Assembly: GCA_023435725.1 (NCBI GenBank)
Contig: JAEYRD010000160.1
Span: forward strand, 50,731-114,730
Direction of reading: 5' to 3'
DNA length: 64,000 nucleotides
From: Pseudomonadota bacterium
GTDB taxonomy: Bacteria > Pseudomonadota > Alphaproteobacteria > Rhizobiales > Xanthobacteraceae
Shown: positions 1 to 10,900 of the stretch, piece after piece
How positions within the stretch are numbered: position 1 is the stretch's first letter
Layout of the letters: the number at the start of each line of letters is the position of its first letter
Notes under the pieces: model-generated
What the model saw: the letters and a program-made list of their open reading frames with translations, nothing else
What the model was told of the DNA's origin: nothing
Database searches by the model: none
Program-made: the position numbers and the translations under genes

Positions 1-719
1 TGGTCGACCGCGACTCCATCAAGAAGGCGATCTACGGCCGCGCTGGTCGCACCACCGCCAACTTCCTCAACGGTCCCGAGAAGTTCGTCTCCAAGAACAC
101 GACCTGGGAGTTCAGCATCGAGAAGGCCTCGAAGCTGCTCGACGACGCCGGCTGGAAGCCCGGCGCGGACGGCATCCGCGAGAAGGACGGCAAGAAGCTG
201 AAGCTTCTGTACCAGACCTCGATCAACGGTCCTCGTCAGAAGACCCAGGCGATCGTCAAGCAGGCCTGTCAGAAGGCGGGCATCGACGTCGAGCTGAAGT
301 CCGTCGTCGCGTCCGTGTTCTTCTCTTCGGACGTCGCCAATCCCGACACCTACCCGAAGTTCTATGCCGACCTCGAGATGTTCCAGATCCCGCTGAGCCA
401 GCCCGATCCGGCCCAGCACATGCGCCGCTATCACTCGCGCTACGTCGCCAGCAAGGAGAACAAGTGGCAGGGCACGAATTTCCCGCGCTGGGTCAACAAG
501 GAATACGACGCGGCGATCGACGCGGCGGACAAGGAGATGGATCCGATCAAGCGCGCCGCCCTCTACGTCAAGTGTAACGACCTGATGTGGCAGGACACTG
601 TCTTCATACCGGCGATGCATCGCCTGAAGGTGGAGGCCGCCGCGAACACGCTGCGTCCCGTGATCTCGGGCTGGGCCAACGAAACCGACAACATCTTTGA
701 CTGGTACCGCGAGGAATGA
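1..719 (+). CDS. ABC transporter substrate-binding protein, peptide/nickel type (5' end missing)
   Basis: The reading frame is open from base 3 and ends with TGA at 717-719, giving the last 238 residues of a protein that would normally have about 500-540. The visible part matches the C-terminal lobe of family 5 solute-binding proteins: an alternating lobe rich in LLDDAGW-type helices, then a stretch around RYHSRYVASKENKWQGTNF and a terminal ...DWYREE. Such proteins capture peptides, opines or nickel in the periplasm and hand them to a DppBCDF-type membrane complex. The four genes directly downstream encode exactly that complex. The signal peptide and ligand-defining N-terminal lobe lie outside the window, so the substrate cannot be guessed. 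Confidence 0.9.
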   Translation, partial: VDRDSIKKAIYGRAGRTTANFLNGPEKFVSKNTTWEFSIEKASKLLDDAGWKPGADGIREKDGKKLKLLYQTSINGPRQKTQAIVKQACQKAGIDVELKSVVASVFFSSDVANPDTYPKFYADLEMFQIPLSQPDPAQHMRRYHSRYVASKENKWQGTNFPRWVNKEYDAAIDAADKEMDPIKRAALYVKCNDLMWQDTVFIPAMHRLKVEAAANTLRPVISGWANETDNIFDWYREE

Positions 720-749
720 TCCCCCAGCTCTAGACGGGGTCCTTGCCTC

Positions 750-1709
750 ATGAGTCAGTACGTCCTGCGTCGCCTGCTGATCGCGATTCCGAGCCTGCTC
801 GGAATCTCGGTTGTGTTGTTTGTCGTGCTGGCGCTCGCGCCCGGCGATCCCTTCTCGGAACTGGCGACGAACCCGAACGTCCCGCCCGAAGTGCAGGCCG
901 CGCTTCGGGCCAAGTTCGGCCTCGATGATCCGATCTACCTCCGTTACCTGCACTGGCTCAACGCCATGCTGCACGGCGATTGGGGCTTCTCCTTCGTCAG
1001 CCGGATGAATGTCGATACGCTGATCCTCCAGCGTCTGCCGGCGACGCTCTACGTGATCGGCTCGGCGCAAATCCTGGCGCTCTTGATTGCAATCCCCGTC
1101 GGCGTTTATGCGGCCACGAAGCCCTATTCGCTGTTCGACCAGATCGCGAACACATTCGCCTTCATCGGCTTCTCGCTGCCGACCTTCTTCACCGGTCTCC
1201 TGTTCATCCTGATCTTCTCGGTGACGCTGGACTGGCTGCCTTTCGTCTACTCGACCGACATCAAGGCGACCGGCATCCGCTGGGTGCTCGAGATGATACG
1301 GCAGGCGATCATGCCGGTGGCGGTGCTCGGCCTGTTCCAGGCGGCATCGATGACGCGCTTCGTGCGCTCGGCGATGCTGGACGTGATCCGGCTCGACTAT
1401 GTCACTACGGCGCGCGCCAAGGGCCTCGGGCAGGCCACGGTCATCGTGAAGCACGTGATGCGCAACGCGATGATCCCGGTAGTCACGCTGATCGCGCTCC
1501 AGATGCCTGTGGTGTTCGGGGGCGCCATCGTCACCGAGCAGATCTTCCGCATCCCCGGAATCGGCTCGCTGCTGATTTCCTCCATCCTTTCCAACGACAC
1601 GCCGGTGGTGATGGCCGTCACCTTCGTCTTCGCGTGCCTCGTGGTGCTGTTCAATCTCATCGCGGACGTCCTGTATGGCTGGCTTGACCCTCGCATCTCC
1701 CTCCGCTGA
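750..1709 (+). CDS. ABC transporter permease, DppB/OppB type
   Basis: A 319-residue inner-membrane permease, the usual length for the family. It opens with the typical YVLRRLLIAIPSLLGIS first transmembrane segment and a GDPF motif after it. The conserved cytoplasmic EAA loop, which docks onto the ATPase, is visible as ARAKG at about residues 221-225, followed by the last membrane helices. It lies 30 bases after the binding-protein gene and its 3' end overlaps the next permease by 35 bases, so the genes are surely co-transcribed. It should form a heterodimeric channel with the downstream permease for import of peptides or a similar solute. Confidence 0.95.
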   Translation: MSQYVLRRLLIAIPSLLGISVVLFVVLALAPGDPFSELATNPNVPPEVQAALRAKFGLDDPIYLRYLHWLNAMLHGDWGFSFVSRMNVDTLILQRLPATLYVIGSAQILALLIAIPVGVYAATKPYSLFDQIANTFAFIGFSLPTFFTGLLFILIFSVTLDWLPFVYSTDIKATGIRWVLEMIRQAIMPVAVLGLFQAASMTRFVRSAMLDVIRLDYVTTARAKGLGQATVIVKHVMRNAMIPVVTLIALQMPVVFGGAIVTEQIFRIPGIGSLLISSILSNDTPVVMAVTFVFACLVVLFNLIADVLYGWLDPRISLR

Positions 1710-2591
1710 GCGGCGCGCGTACTCGCCCTGGCGCGAGACGTGGCGGCGCTACAGCCGCCACAAGCTCGCCGTGGTCAGCGCCTTCCTGCTCCTTATCCTG
1801 GTGCTGGCGGTGGTGATCGGCCCCTTCGTGTGGCGCGTGAAGATCAACGACATCGACATCGTCGCGGGCCTTCAGGGGCCCTCGCTCGCCCATCCCTTCG
1901 GTACCGACGACCTCGGTCAGGACATCCTGGCGCGCATGATCTACGGCGGGCGCATCTCGCTCGCGGTCGGGCTCGCCGCGATGCTGGTCTCGGTGTTCGT
2001 CGGTACGCTGATCGGCGCGCTCGCCGGGATGTCTCGGGGCGCGCTCGGCCACGGCCTGATGTGGCTCACCGACCTGTTCCTGTCGCTGCCGCAACTGCCG
2101 CTGCTGCTGCTTCTGATCTATCTCTTCCGCGACGGGCTGAAGGCGATGTTCGGCCCGGAGGGCGGCATCTTCATCCTGATCGTGCTCGTGATCGGAGGCC
2201 TGCGCTGGATGCCGGTGGCCCGCCTCGTGCGCGCGCAGTTCCTGTCGATCCGCGAGAAGGAGTTCGTCGAAGCCGCGCGCGCGCTGGGGGCAAGCCCGGT
2301 GCGGCAGGTGGTGCGCCACATCCTGCCGAACGCGCTCGGTCCGGTGATCATCGCAGGCACCATCGACGTCGCCGCCGCCATCATCGCGGAATCGACGCTG
2401 TCGTTCCTGGGTCTCGGCTTTCCGCCGGATACCCCGACCTGGGGCCGGCTGCTCTATGATGCCAAGGATTTTCTCGATATCGGCCCGCATTGGGCGCTAT
2501 TTCCGGGCGGCGCGATCTTCATCGCGGTGGTCGCCATCAACTTCATCGGCGACGGCCTGCGTGACGCGCTCGATGCGCGACGGGTGATCTG

Positions 2592-2592
<1 letters not shown>
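1675..2592 (+). CDS. ABC transporter permease, DppC/OppC type
   Basis: A 305-residue second permease. The N-terminal cytoplasmic stretch (WRETWRRYSRHKLAVVSAF) leads into the first helix, followed by the DppC-type periplasmic segment HPFGTDDLGQDILARMIYGG. The EAA loop is EAARALGAS at about residues 199-207. The start at 1675 lies inside the upstream permease gene, an overlap of 35 bases, and the TGA shares one base with the ATG of the next gene. Family knowledge gives a role as the partner channel subunit of the DppB-like protein. The specificity is set by the binding protein and is not known here. Confidence 0.95.
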
Positions 2593-4552
<1,960 letters not shown>

Positions 4553-4596
4553 GGCGCGTGGGCGGGATCTCAAGGGATCAACTGGCGAAGGGGGCC

Positions 4597-5853
4597 ATGA
4601 GCCAGGTACAGGATGTCACTCTCGGTGGGGCCGAAACACCGTCGGCCCTCACCGGGGATCGCGACGCGGAAGCACGTCGGGCGCTGTGGGGATCGGCGCT
4701 CGGTTACGCCATGGATGGCTTCGACCTTCTCATTCTTGGCTTCATGCTGACGGCGATTTCCAGGGATCTCCATCTCACGCAGCCGCAGGCGGCCTCGCTC
4801 GTGACGGGGACGCTGGTCGGCGCGGTCGTTGGCGGCCTCATCTTCGGCATGCTGTCGGACCGGCTTGGCCGCGTGCGAGTTCTGACCTGGAGCATCGTCC
4901 TGTTCGCGGTCTTCACCGGACTCTGCGCGCTGGCGCAGGGCTATTGGGACCTGCTGACCTACCGGGCCATCGCCGGCATCGGTCTCGGCGGCGAATTCGG
5001 CATCGGCATGGCGCTGGTGGCCGAGGCCTGGCCCGCGAGCAAGCGCGCGCGGGCGACATCCTATGTCGGCCTCGGCTGGCAGTTCGGCGTTCTCACTGCA
5101 GCGCTGGTGACGCCGATCTTGTTGCCGATCATCGGCTGGCGCGGGATGTTTGCGCTCGGCGTATTTCCTGCGGCGGTCGCCTACGTGATCCGGCGCAAGC
5201 TGCATGAGCCTGATGTCTTCATCGCACACAAGGCGAAGACAGCGAACGCCGGCTCGTCACTTCGAGCGCTCGTGGCTGACGCGGAGACGACCAGGATCGG
5301 CATCGGGATGATCATCCTCTGCTCGGTGCAGAATTTCGGCTACTACGGCATCATGATCTGGCTGCCGAACTATCTCTCGACGCGGTTCGGTTATGGCCTG
5401 ACGCAATCGGCGCTCTGGACCGCCGTCACCATCGCCGGCATGGCGCTCGGGATCTTCCTGTTCGGCCATGTCGCCGACCGCTTCGGCCGCCGTCCTGCGT
5501 TCCTGACCTACATGCTGGGCGCGGCCATCATGGTGGTGGTTTATTCGCAGCTGACGACTGCAATTGCATTGTTGGTCGGCGGAGCCGTGATGGGTTTCTT
5601 CGTCAACGGCATGCTCGGCGGCTACGGCGCGCTGATGAGCGAACTCTATCCGACCGCGGCGCGCGCCACCGCGCAGAACGTGCTCTTCAACATCGGCCGG
5701 GCGGTTGCCGGCTTCGGCCCGCTGGTGGTCGGCATCGTCAGCGCTGCCTACGGCTTTCCGACCGCGATCGCGGGTCTTGCGCTGCTCTACCTCATCGACA
5801 TCGTAGCGCTGCTTACCCTGATCCCGGAGCGGCGCGGCGTCGATCTCGCCTGA
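4597..5853 (+). CDS. MFS transporter, aromatic acid:H+ symporter-like
   Basis: A 418-residue major facilitator with about 12 hydrophobic segments. Helix 1 contains the DGFDLLILGFML pattern common in the aromatic-acid/H+ symporter branch, the loop 2-3 motif is GMLSDRLGRVR, and helix 4-5 carries GIGLGGEFGIG. A repeat of the loop motif, GHVADRFGRRP, starts the second half. The frame is open from an ATG at 4537 inside the preceding ATPase gene, but the ATG at 4597 follows a purine-rich GAAGGGGG and fits family starts better. It lies 44 bases after the ABC operon and could be co-transcribed. An aromatic or other organic acid is a plausible substrate, which is inference only. Confidence 0.88.
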   Translation: MSQVQDVTLGGAETPSALTGDRDAEARRALWGSALGYAMDGFDLLILGFMLTAISRDLHLTQPQAASLVTGTLVGAVVGGLIFGMLSDRLGRVRVLTWSIVLFAVFTGLCALAQGYWDLLTYRAIAGIGLGGEFGIGMALVAEAWPASKRARATSYVGLGWQFGVLTAALVTPILLPIIGWRGMFALGVFPAAVAYVIRRKLHEPDVFIAHKAKTANAGSSLRALVADAETTRIGIGMIILCSVQNFGYYGIMIWLPNYLSTRFGYGLTQSALWTAVTIAGMALGIFLFGHVADRFGRRPAFLTYMLGAAIMVVVYSQLTTAIALLVGGAVMGFFVNGMLGGYGALMSELYPTAARATAQNVLFNIGRAVAGFGPLVVGIVSAAYGFPTAIAGLALLYLIDIVALLTLIPERRGVDLA

Positions 5854-5865
5854 CGTGGAGTTCGT

Positions 5866-6489
5866 TCACTGCCCTCCAAGCAGGCCGTAGCCTGACAGGG
5901 CTTGCCTGAACGTCTCCACCGACGTGTGGTGATGCGCATGGAGACCGGCCATCCGTGCGCCGGCGACATTTGCTGCGAGGTCGTCGACGAAGAGGACGGT
6001 CTCCGGTTTGGCCTCGAGCTCCGACAGGCAGAGGCGGTAGCAGATTGGATCGGGCTTCGCCCTCTTGAACTGGGCCGAGGTGTAGATCCTAGTGCCGAAC
6101 AGCGCTCGCAATTCAGGCAGCAGGGTGTCGATGTGATCGGAGACCAGCGTGGTGTTGTTGGTCAGGACCGCAATATCGACCGATCCGCGCAGATGACCGG
6201 CGATCTCCAGCATCGCGAGGTCGGCCTTCATCGAACATCGCCGCGCTTCGATCCACTCATGCAGCGACAGGGGATAGTCGATGCGTTCGCCAAAACCGCG
6301 CAAATAATCTGTCGCATCGAGGGCGCCGGAGTCGCCGAGAAATTCAAACCCGGACTCCCAGATCGCCTTGTGGACGAACTCGCTGGTGGACCCCGCAAGC
6401 TCCGCCAGGCATGCGACCCGCTTTCCCCTGTCGTATTCGCAGAGGACATTGTCCATGTCGAAGAGGACAAGCTTGATCTGGTCGGTCAT
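5866..6489 (-). CDS. HAD-superfamily hydrolase, subfamily IA
   Basis: A 207-residue protein when started at MTDQIK (6489); a longer frame reaches 6582. The HAD motifs are in order: FDMDNVL at residues 10-16 with the nucleophile Asp11 and general acid Asp13, LTNNT (motif II), KRAKPDP (motif III Lys) and VLFVDD (motif IV acidic pair). The usual DxDGT is DMDNV here, which some family members share. The cap between motifs I and II is helical, as in phosphatases and haloacid dehalogenases. Substrate unknown. It is convergent with the MFS gene (12 bases between stops) and is followed by no obvious partner. Confidence 0.88.
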   Translation of the reverse strand: MTDQIKLVLFDMDNVLCEYDRGKRVACLAELAGSTSEFVHKAIWESGFEFLGDSGALDATDYLRGFGERIDYPLSLHEWIEARRCSMKADLAMLEIAGHLRGSVDIAVLTNNTTLVSDHIDTLLPELRALFGTRIYTSAQFKRAKPDPICYRLCLSELEAKPETVLFVDDLAANVAGARMAGLHAHHHTSVETFRQALSGYGLLGGQ

Positions 6490-6585
6490 GGCAAGGCTCT
6501 CAGCCTGGCCGAAACATTCGGCCGTGATCAGAGTCATATCCGGTCGGAACGCGAGCGACAAACCGCGATGCCGCGCCGACATCCA

Positions 6586-7599
6586 TCACGATGTGCGGCG
6601 CCTGGCCAATTGGTGCAACACCGTGTCGATGGCCGGAACCGCGCCGGTTTCGTTGAGCCAATCGTCGGCCAGCTCTCTGAGCTGGCCCGGCGTCAGTCCG
6701 AACTTGCGGCGGAATGCGCGGATGAATGTGGAGTCGCTGCTGAAGTGCATACCGATGGCGAGGTCGATCAGGCGATTATCCTGCTCAGCCGGAGAGATCA
6801 GCCGCCTGAACGCCAGATTCAGCCGCTGCTCCCTCACGTAATGCGCAAGCCCGCCATCGGCCTCGAACAGCCGATAGAGCGTTGCGCGCGAGATCTGGAA
6901 GTGGCGGCAGAGGTCTTCTGTGGTTATTGCGTCGGTCTCGAGATTGTTCGCGATGTGGCGCTTGATCATCGAGAGGTAAAGATGTCGCTCGGCCCGCTCG
7001 ACGCCCGTCGCGATGTCGGCCGTCCCGCCCGCGGCCGCTGCGACGAGATCGGCGATGGCCTCGATCGTCGCCTCGACGTTGCCGGCCTCGGGCTCCGCTG
7101 GCAGTCCAAGCGCCGCGAAATGGCTGCCGAGCAGACGTGCATGCGGGTGGTCCGACGGTAACAAGGTTGCCGTCGCCGAGTCCGGATGCGCGAGTCGCGG
7201 CGCCAGCAGGGCGCGTTGCAGGATGCTCGCGATCAGATGGGTGCGGCCGCCACCGCCGCGCAGCACGGTCCGGTTCGGCTGTGCCATGTCGAGCAGAGCG
7301 ATGTCGCCGGGCCGCAGCGTCACCTCGCGCCGTCCCGAGCTGAACCGCATCTCGCCTTCGACGCAGAGGGTAATCTGATAATGATCGATGCCGCCGCGCG
7401 CGATGTGCGCGGGTGTCCGGTCGTATTCCAGATCGGTGGCGCGTGTATCGACCAGCAACGCGTTGCCGGCCATCATCGTCGCGGTGGTGATGTGGAAATC
7501 GTCTTCCGGGGTCAATGCAATGACGTCGCAGATGTCGACGGTCGCTGCGCGCAACTGCGCCAGCGCGCTCGATCCGCGCTCGCCGTTATCCGTCGGCAT
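6586..7599 (-). CDS. AraC-family transcriptional regulator
   Basis: A 337-residue regulator if started at MPTDNGERG (7599). In-frame ATGs also occur at 7701 and 7725, and the frame is open to 7974, so the start is uncertain. The N-terminal half is a cupin-like AraC binding domain (IDHYQITLCVEGEMRF, then LRPGDIALLD). The C-terminal 100 residues hold the double helix-turn-helix: ISRATLYRLFEADGG for the first and IGMHFSSDSTFIRAFRRKFG with LTPGQL for the second. It is transcribed away from the large autotransporter gene across a control region of about 314 bases, so control of that adhesin is a fair inference. Confidence 0.9.
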   Translation of the reverse strand: MPTDNGERGSSALAQLRAATVDICDVIALTPEDDFHITTATMMAGNALLVDTRATDLEYDRTPAHIARGGIDHYQITLCVEGEMRFSSGRREVTLRPGDIALLDMAQPNRTVLRGGGGRTHLIASILQRALLAPRLAHPDSATATLLPSDHPHARLLGSHFAALGLPAEPEAGNVEATIEAIADLVAAAAGGTADIATGVERAERHLYLSMIKRHIANNLETDAITTEDLCRHFQISRATLYRLFEADGGLAHYVREQRLNLAFRRLISPAEQDNRLIDLAIGMHFSSDSTFIRAFRRKFGLTPGQLRELADDWLNETGAVPAIDTVLHQLARRRTS

Positions 7600-7913
7600 G
7601 CCCTCGTTCGCGACTGCTCCGTCCACGCCAGTTCTCGATAACACCGGCTGCACGGACGAAGGCCAAACGCAGCACCGATTTCGACGCACGTATCTAACCA
7701 TTCGGCCAATGCGGAGCAACTGCATGAAGTGGCAAGGCGTACGTTCGGGTTGTGATGCAATTGCATCAGTGCCGACATGAATCCGCGGCTGAGACTCCCG
7801 GCACATCGTCCGGACAGGTGCGCGGCTATGGTCCGTTTCGGTGCTCGATGCCGGGCGTGGGACGCGACAGGCCGCGAAGTCAGTGCGTGTGCCCGGTGCG
7901 GAGTGGGTTTGAA
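7600..7913. promoter_or_regulatory. Divergent control region between araC-type gene and autotransporter
   Basis: About 314 bases lie between the two chosen starts. The clearest element is a perfect 16-base palindrome, TGATGCAATTGCATCA, at 7753-7768, with a related half-site TGCATGA at 7721-7727. A GGAG at 7900-7903 stands 10 bases before the ATG at 7914 and supports that start for the autotransporter. If the regulator starts at 7701 or 7725 the left part of this region is coding. I see no convincing -35/-10 pair. Confidence 0.4.
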
Positions 7914-10900
7914 ATGCTGATGGGAATGAAGTCGGTCCGCCGGACGAGCGTCCATGCCGTCTGGCTTGCAGCAATCGGATTTGTAATTGCCAATGTGACG
8001 TGCGCGGACGTGGCGTTTGCCCAATGTGCAGGCAATACCTGCACAGTCACGATTGCTAGCGATCCAGGGACCTCAGCAACCGGGACGACCGGCGCGGCCG
8101 GCACGCTGAGCTATGCGCTCGCCTATGCCAACGCGCAGTCCTCGCCGGTGACCATCAACATCGAGACTAGCGTCACCCTGTCCGGCGCGCTGTCGCCGAT
8201 CTTCAATTCGGTGACGATCAATGGCAACGGCAACACGATCAGCGGCGGCGGCACGGAGCGTATCTTCTTCATCGGCGTCGACCATGCGACGCAGACCAGC
8301 GCGGCCGTCGCGGGCTCGATCGTCGCACAGACCCAGAACGTCGCCATCAGCAACCTGACCCTTGCCAACGCCGTCGCGCGGGGCGGGGCTGGTGGTGATG
8401 GCGGCGGCGGCGGGATGGGGGCGGGCGGTGCGTTGTTCGTGAACCAGTCGGCAAACGTCACCCTGACCGGCGTCTCGTTCAACAACAACAGCGCCGTCGG
8501 CGGTGCCGGTGTCGCCGGAACGAGCGGTGGCGGCGGCGGCCTCGGCGGTGCCGGAGGCGCGACAAATCCGGCTGGTCTCAATGGCGGCGGTGGTGGTGGA
8601 TTGTTCGGCGCCGGGGGCGGCGGGTTGGGCAACGGCAACGCGGGAGGCGGTGGCATTTTCGGCACCGGCGGCATCGGATACCCGTACGGCGGCGGCGGCG
8701 GTGGCTATACGGGCGCGGGCGGTGGCCCCGACAGCAATGGGCAGGACGGCCATCTCGGGGTCAGCGGTCTTACGGGCAAGCCCGGCGGAAACGGCACTGG
8801 GACAACCGGGGGCGCCCAAGGCGGCGGCGGTGGGGGGACCATCAGCAGCGTCCTGTCCAGCGGCTCAGGCGGCGGCGGGGGATTCGGCGGCCAGTCGGGC
8901 AATGGCACCCTGGGCGGGGCCGGCGGCTTCGGCGGTGGTGGCGGTGGACCGGATGTGACTGGAAATGGCCAGGCTGGGGCTGCGGGTGGCTTCGGCGGCG
9001 GCGGCAGCGGCGCGATCGGCTACTTTCCCGGAGGCTCCGGTGGGTTTGGCGGCGGTGGCGGCGGTATTGGCGGCAGCGGATTTGGCGGGACCGGCGGGAG
9101 CGGCGGATTCGGTGGCGGTGGTGGCGCCGCCGGATACGGGTCTGCGAGCGGTGTAGGCGGCCAGGGTGGCTTCGGCGGCGGTGGGGGATCCGGTCCTACC
9201 GCAGGCCAGGCCGGGTTCGGAGCCGGCGATGGCGGCTCGGCCGGAGGCGGCGGTGGCGCCGCCATGGGCGGCGCTGTCTTTGTCGCCAAGGGCGGCACGC
9301 TGACCATCAATGGCAGCGGCAGTACCACGGGGAGCGCCGCGACAGGCGGCTCCGGCGCCAACACTGGCTCCGCTTTCGGCGGAGGCTTCTTTCTGCAGGG
9401 CTCGGCGCTGACGATCGGTGCGGGTAATTACACCATCGCCGATGTCATCGCCGACCAGAACGGCTCTGGCGGCAGCAACGCCGCCAACGGCTTTGGCGGC
9501 ACGGGTGGGCAGAGCTCGATCACCAAGAGCGGCACGGGTACGCTCACGCTCTCCGCAGCGAACACCTACACCGGCGGCACCTTCGTCAACGGCGGTACGC
9601 TGACCCTCAGCCATCAGACGAACGGCGTCATCGATGCTGCGGGGACCGGCGGCATTTCGTTCACGGGGACCGCCGGCGCGCTGCGCACCGGTCTCACCGC
9701 GACCTTGTCGAACACGATCACGAGCAATGCGAACACGACCGGAACGATCGCTGTGGCGACGGGCCAGACCCTGACGTTCAACGGTATCCTTTATCAGCAC
9801 GGCAATCTGATATTCGGTTCAGCCACCGACCAGGGGACCGTGATTTGGTCCGCGCCGGGTGAATTGCTCTATGGCGGCACCGTGAGGATCGCGGGCGGCA
9901 CGTTGAAAGCCGGCTCCTCGCCGCTTGGAAACGCGCTCGGGGATATGACCTATGTCGCGCAAACCACCGTCGATGCCGGCGCGATGCTCGATTTCTCCAA
10001 CCAGAGTGGCTCGATCAATAATTTGCATGGAGCTGGCAACGTCACCGCGGGAACGGGGTTGCTCACGCTCATTAACGGCGGAGATTTTTCCGGGACCATA
10101 TCCGGCAGCGGTGGCTTGAAGCTGGCCAGCGGCACACTCACCCTCTCCGGTAACAACACCTATACCGGTGCCACCACCGTGAACGGCGGCGTGCTCGATG
10201 TCGAAGGCTCGATCACCGGCACGTCGTCGGTGACGGTGAATGCCGGCGGCACCTTGACCGGCACCGGTCTGGTCGATCCGCTCGTCGTGACCATAGCGGC
10301 CGGCGGCGCGTTGGCACCGGGCAACGGCACGGCCGGGACCTCGCTGGCGATCGAAGGCAATCTCGCGCTGCAATCCGGCGCGATCTATCTGGTGCAGGTC
10401 AATCCGTCCACGGCGTCCTTTGCGAGCATCACGGGCACGGCAGCGCTCGGCGGCGCCACGGTGAACGCGGTGTTCGCGAGCGGCAGCTACGTGTCCAAGC
10501 AATACACGATCCTGACCGCGGGCAATGGCATCACCGGTAGCTTCGGCTCTCTCGTCGACACTAATCTGCCGGCGAACTTCCGTACCACGCTCAGCTACGA
10601 CGCCAACGATGCCTATCTCAATCTCGCCCTGAACTTCGCAATTCCCGGCGGGCTGAACGGCAATCAGCAGGCGGTCGGCAACGGGCTGACCAATTTCTTC
10701 AATGCCAACGGCGGCATTCCGCTCATTTACGGCGCGCTGACGCCGGCCGGCCTGACGCAAGCCTCTGGCGAATCGGGAACGGGCTCGCAGCAGACGACGT
10801 TCGCGGCGATGAGCCAGTTCATGGGCGTGCTCACCGATCCCTTTGCGCAGCGTGACGGTGGGCCGGGCGCGGCGAGCGGCACGGCTGGATTTGTCGAGGA

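Noticed and set aside
8386..9290. Possible CRISPR or satellite array in the glycine-rich tract
   Set aside because: The repeats are irregular, lack constant spacers and stay in frame with a coding sequence, so they are protein repeats.
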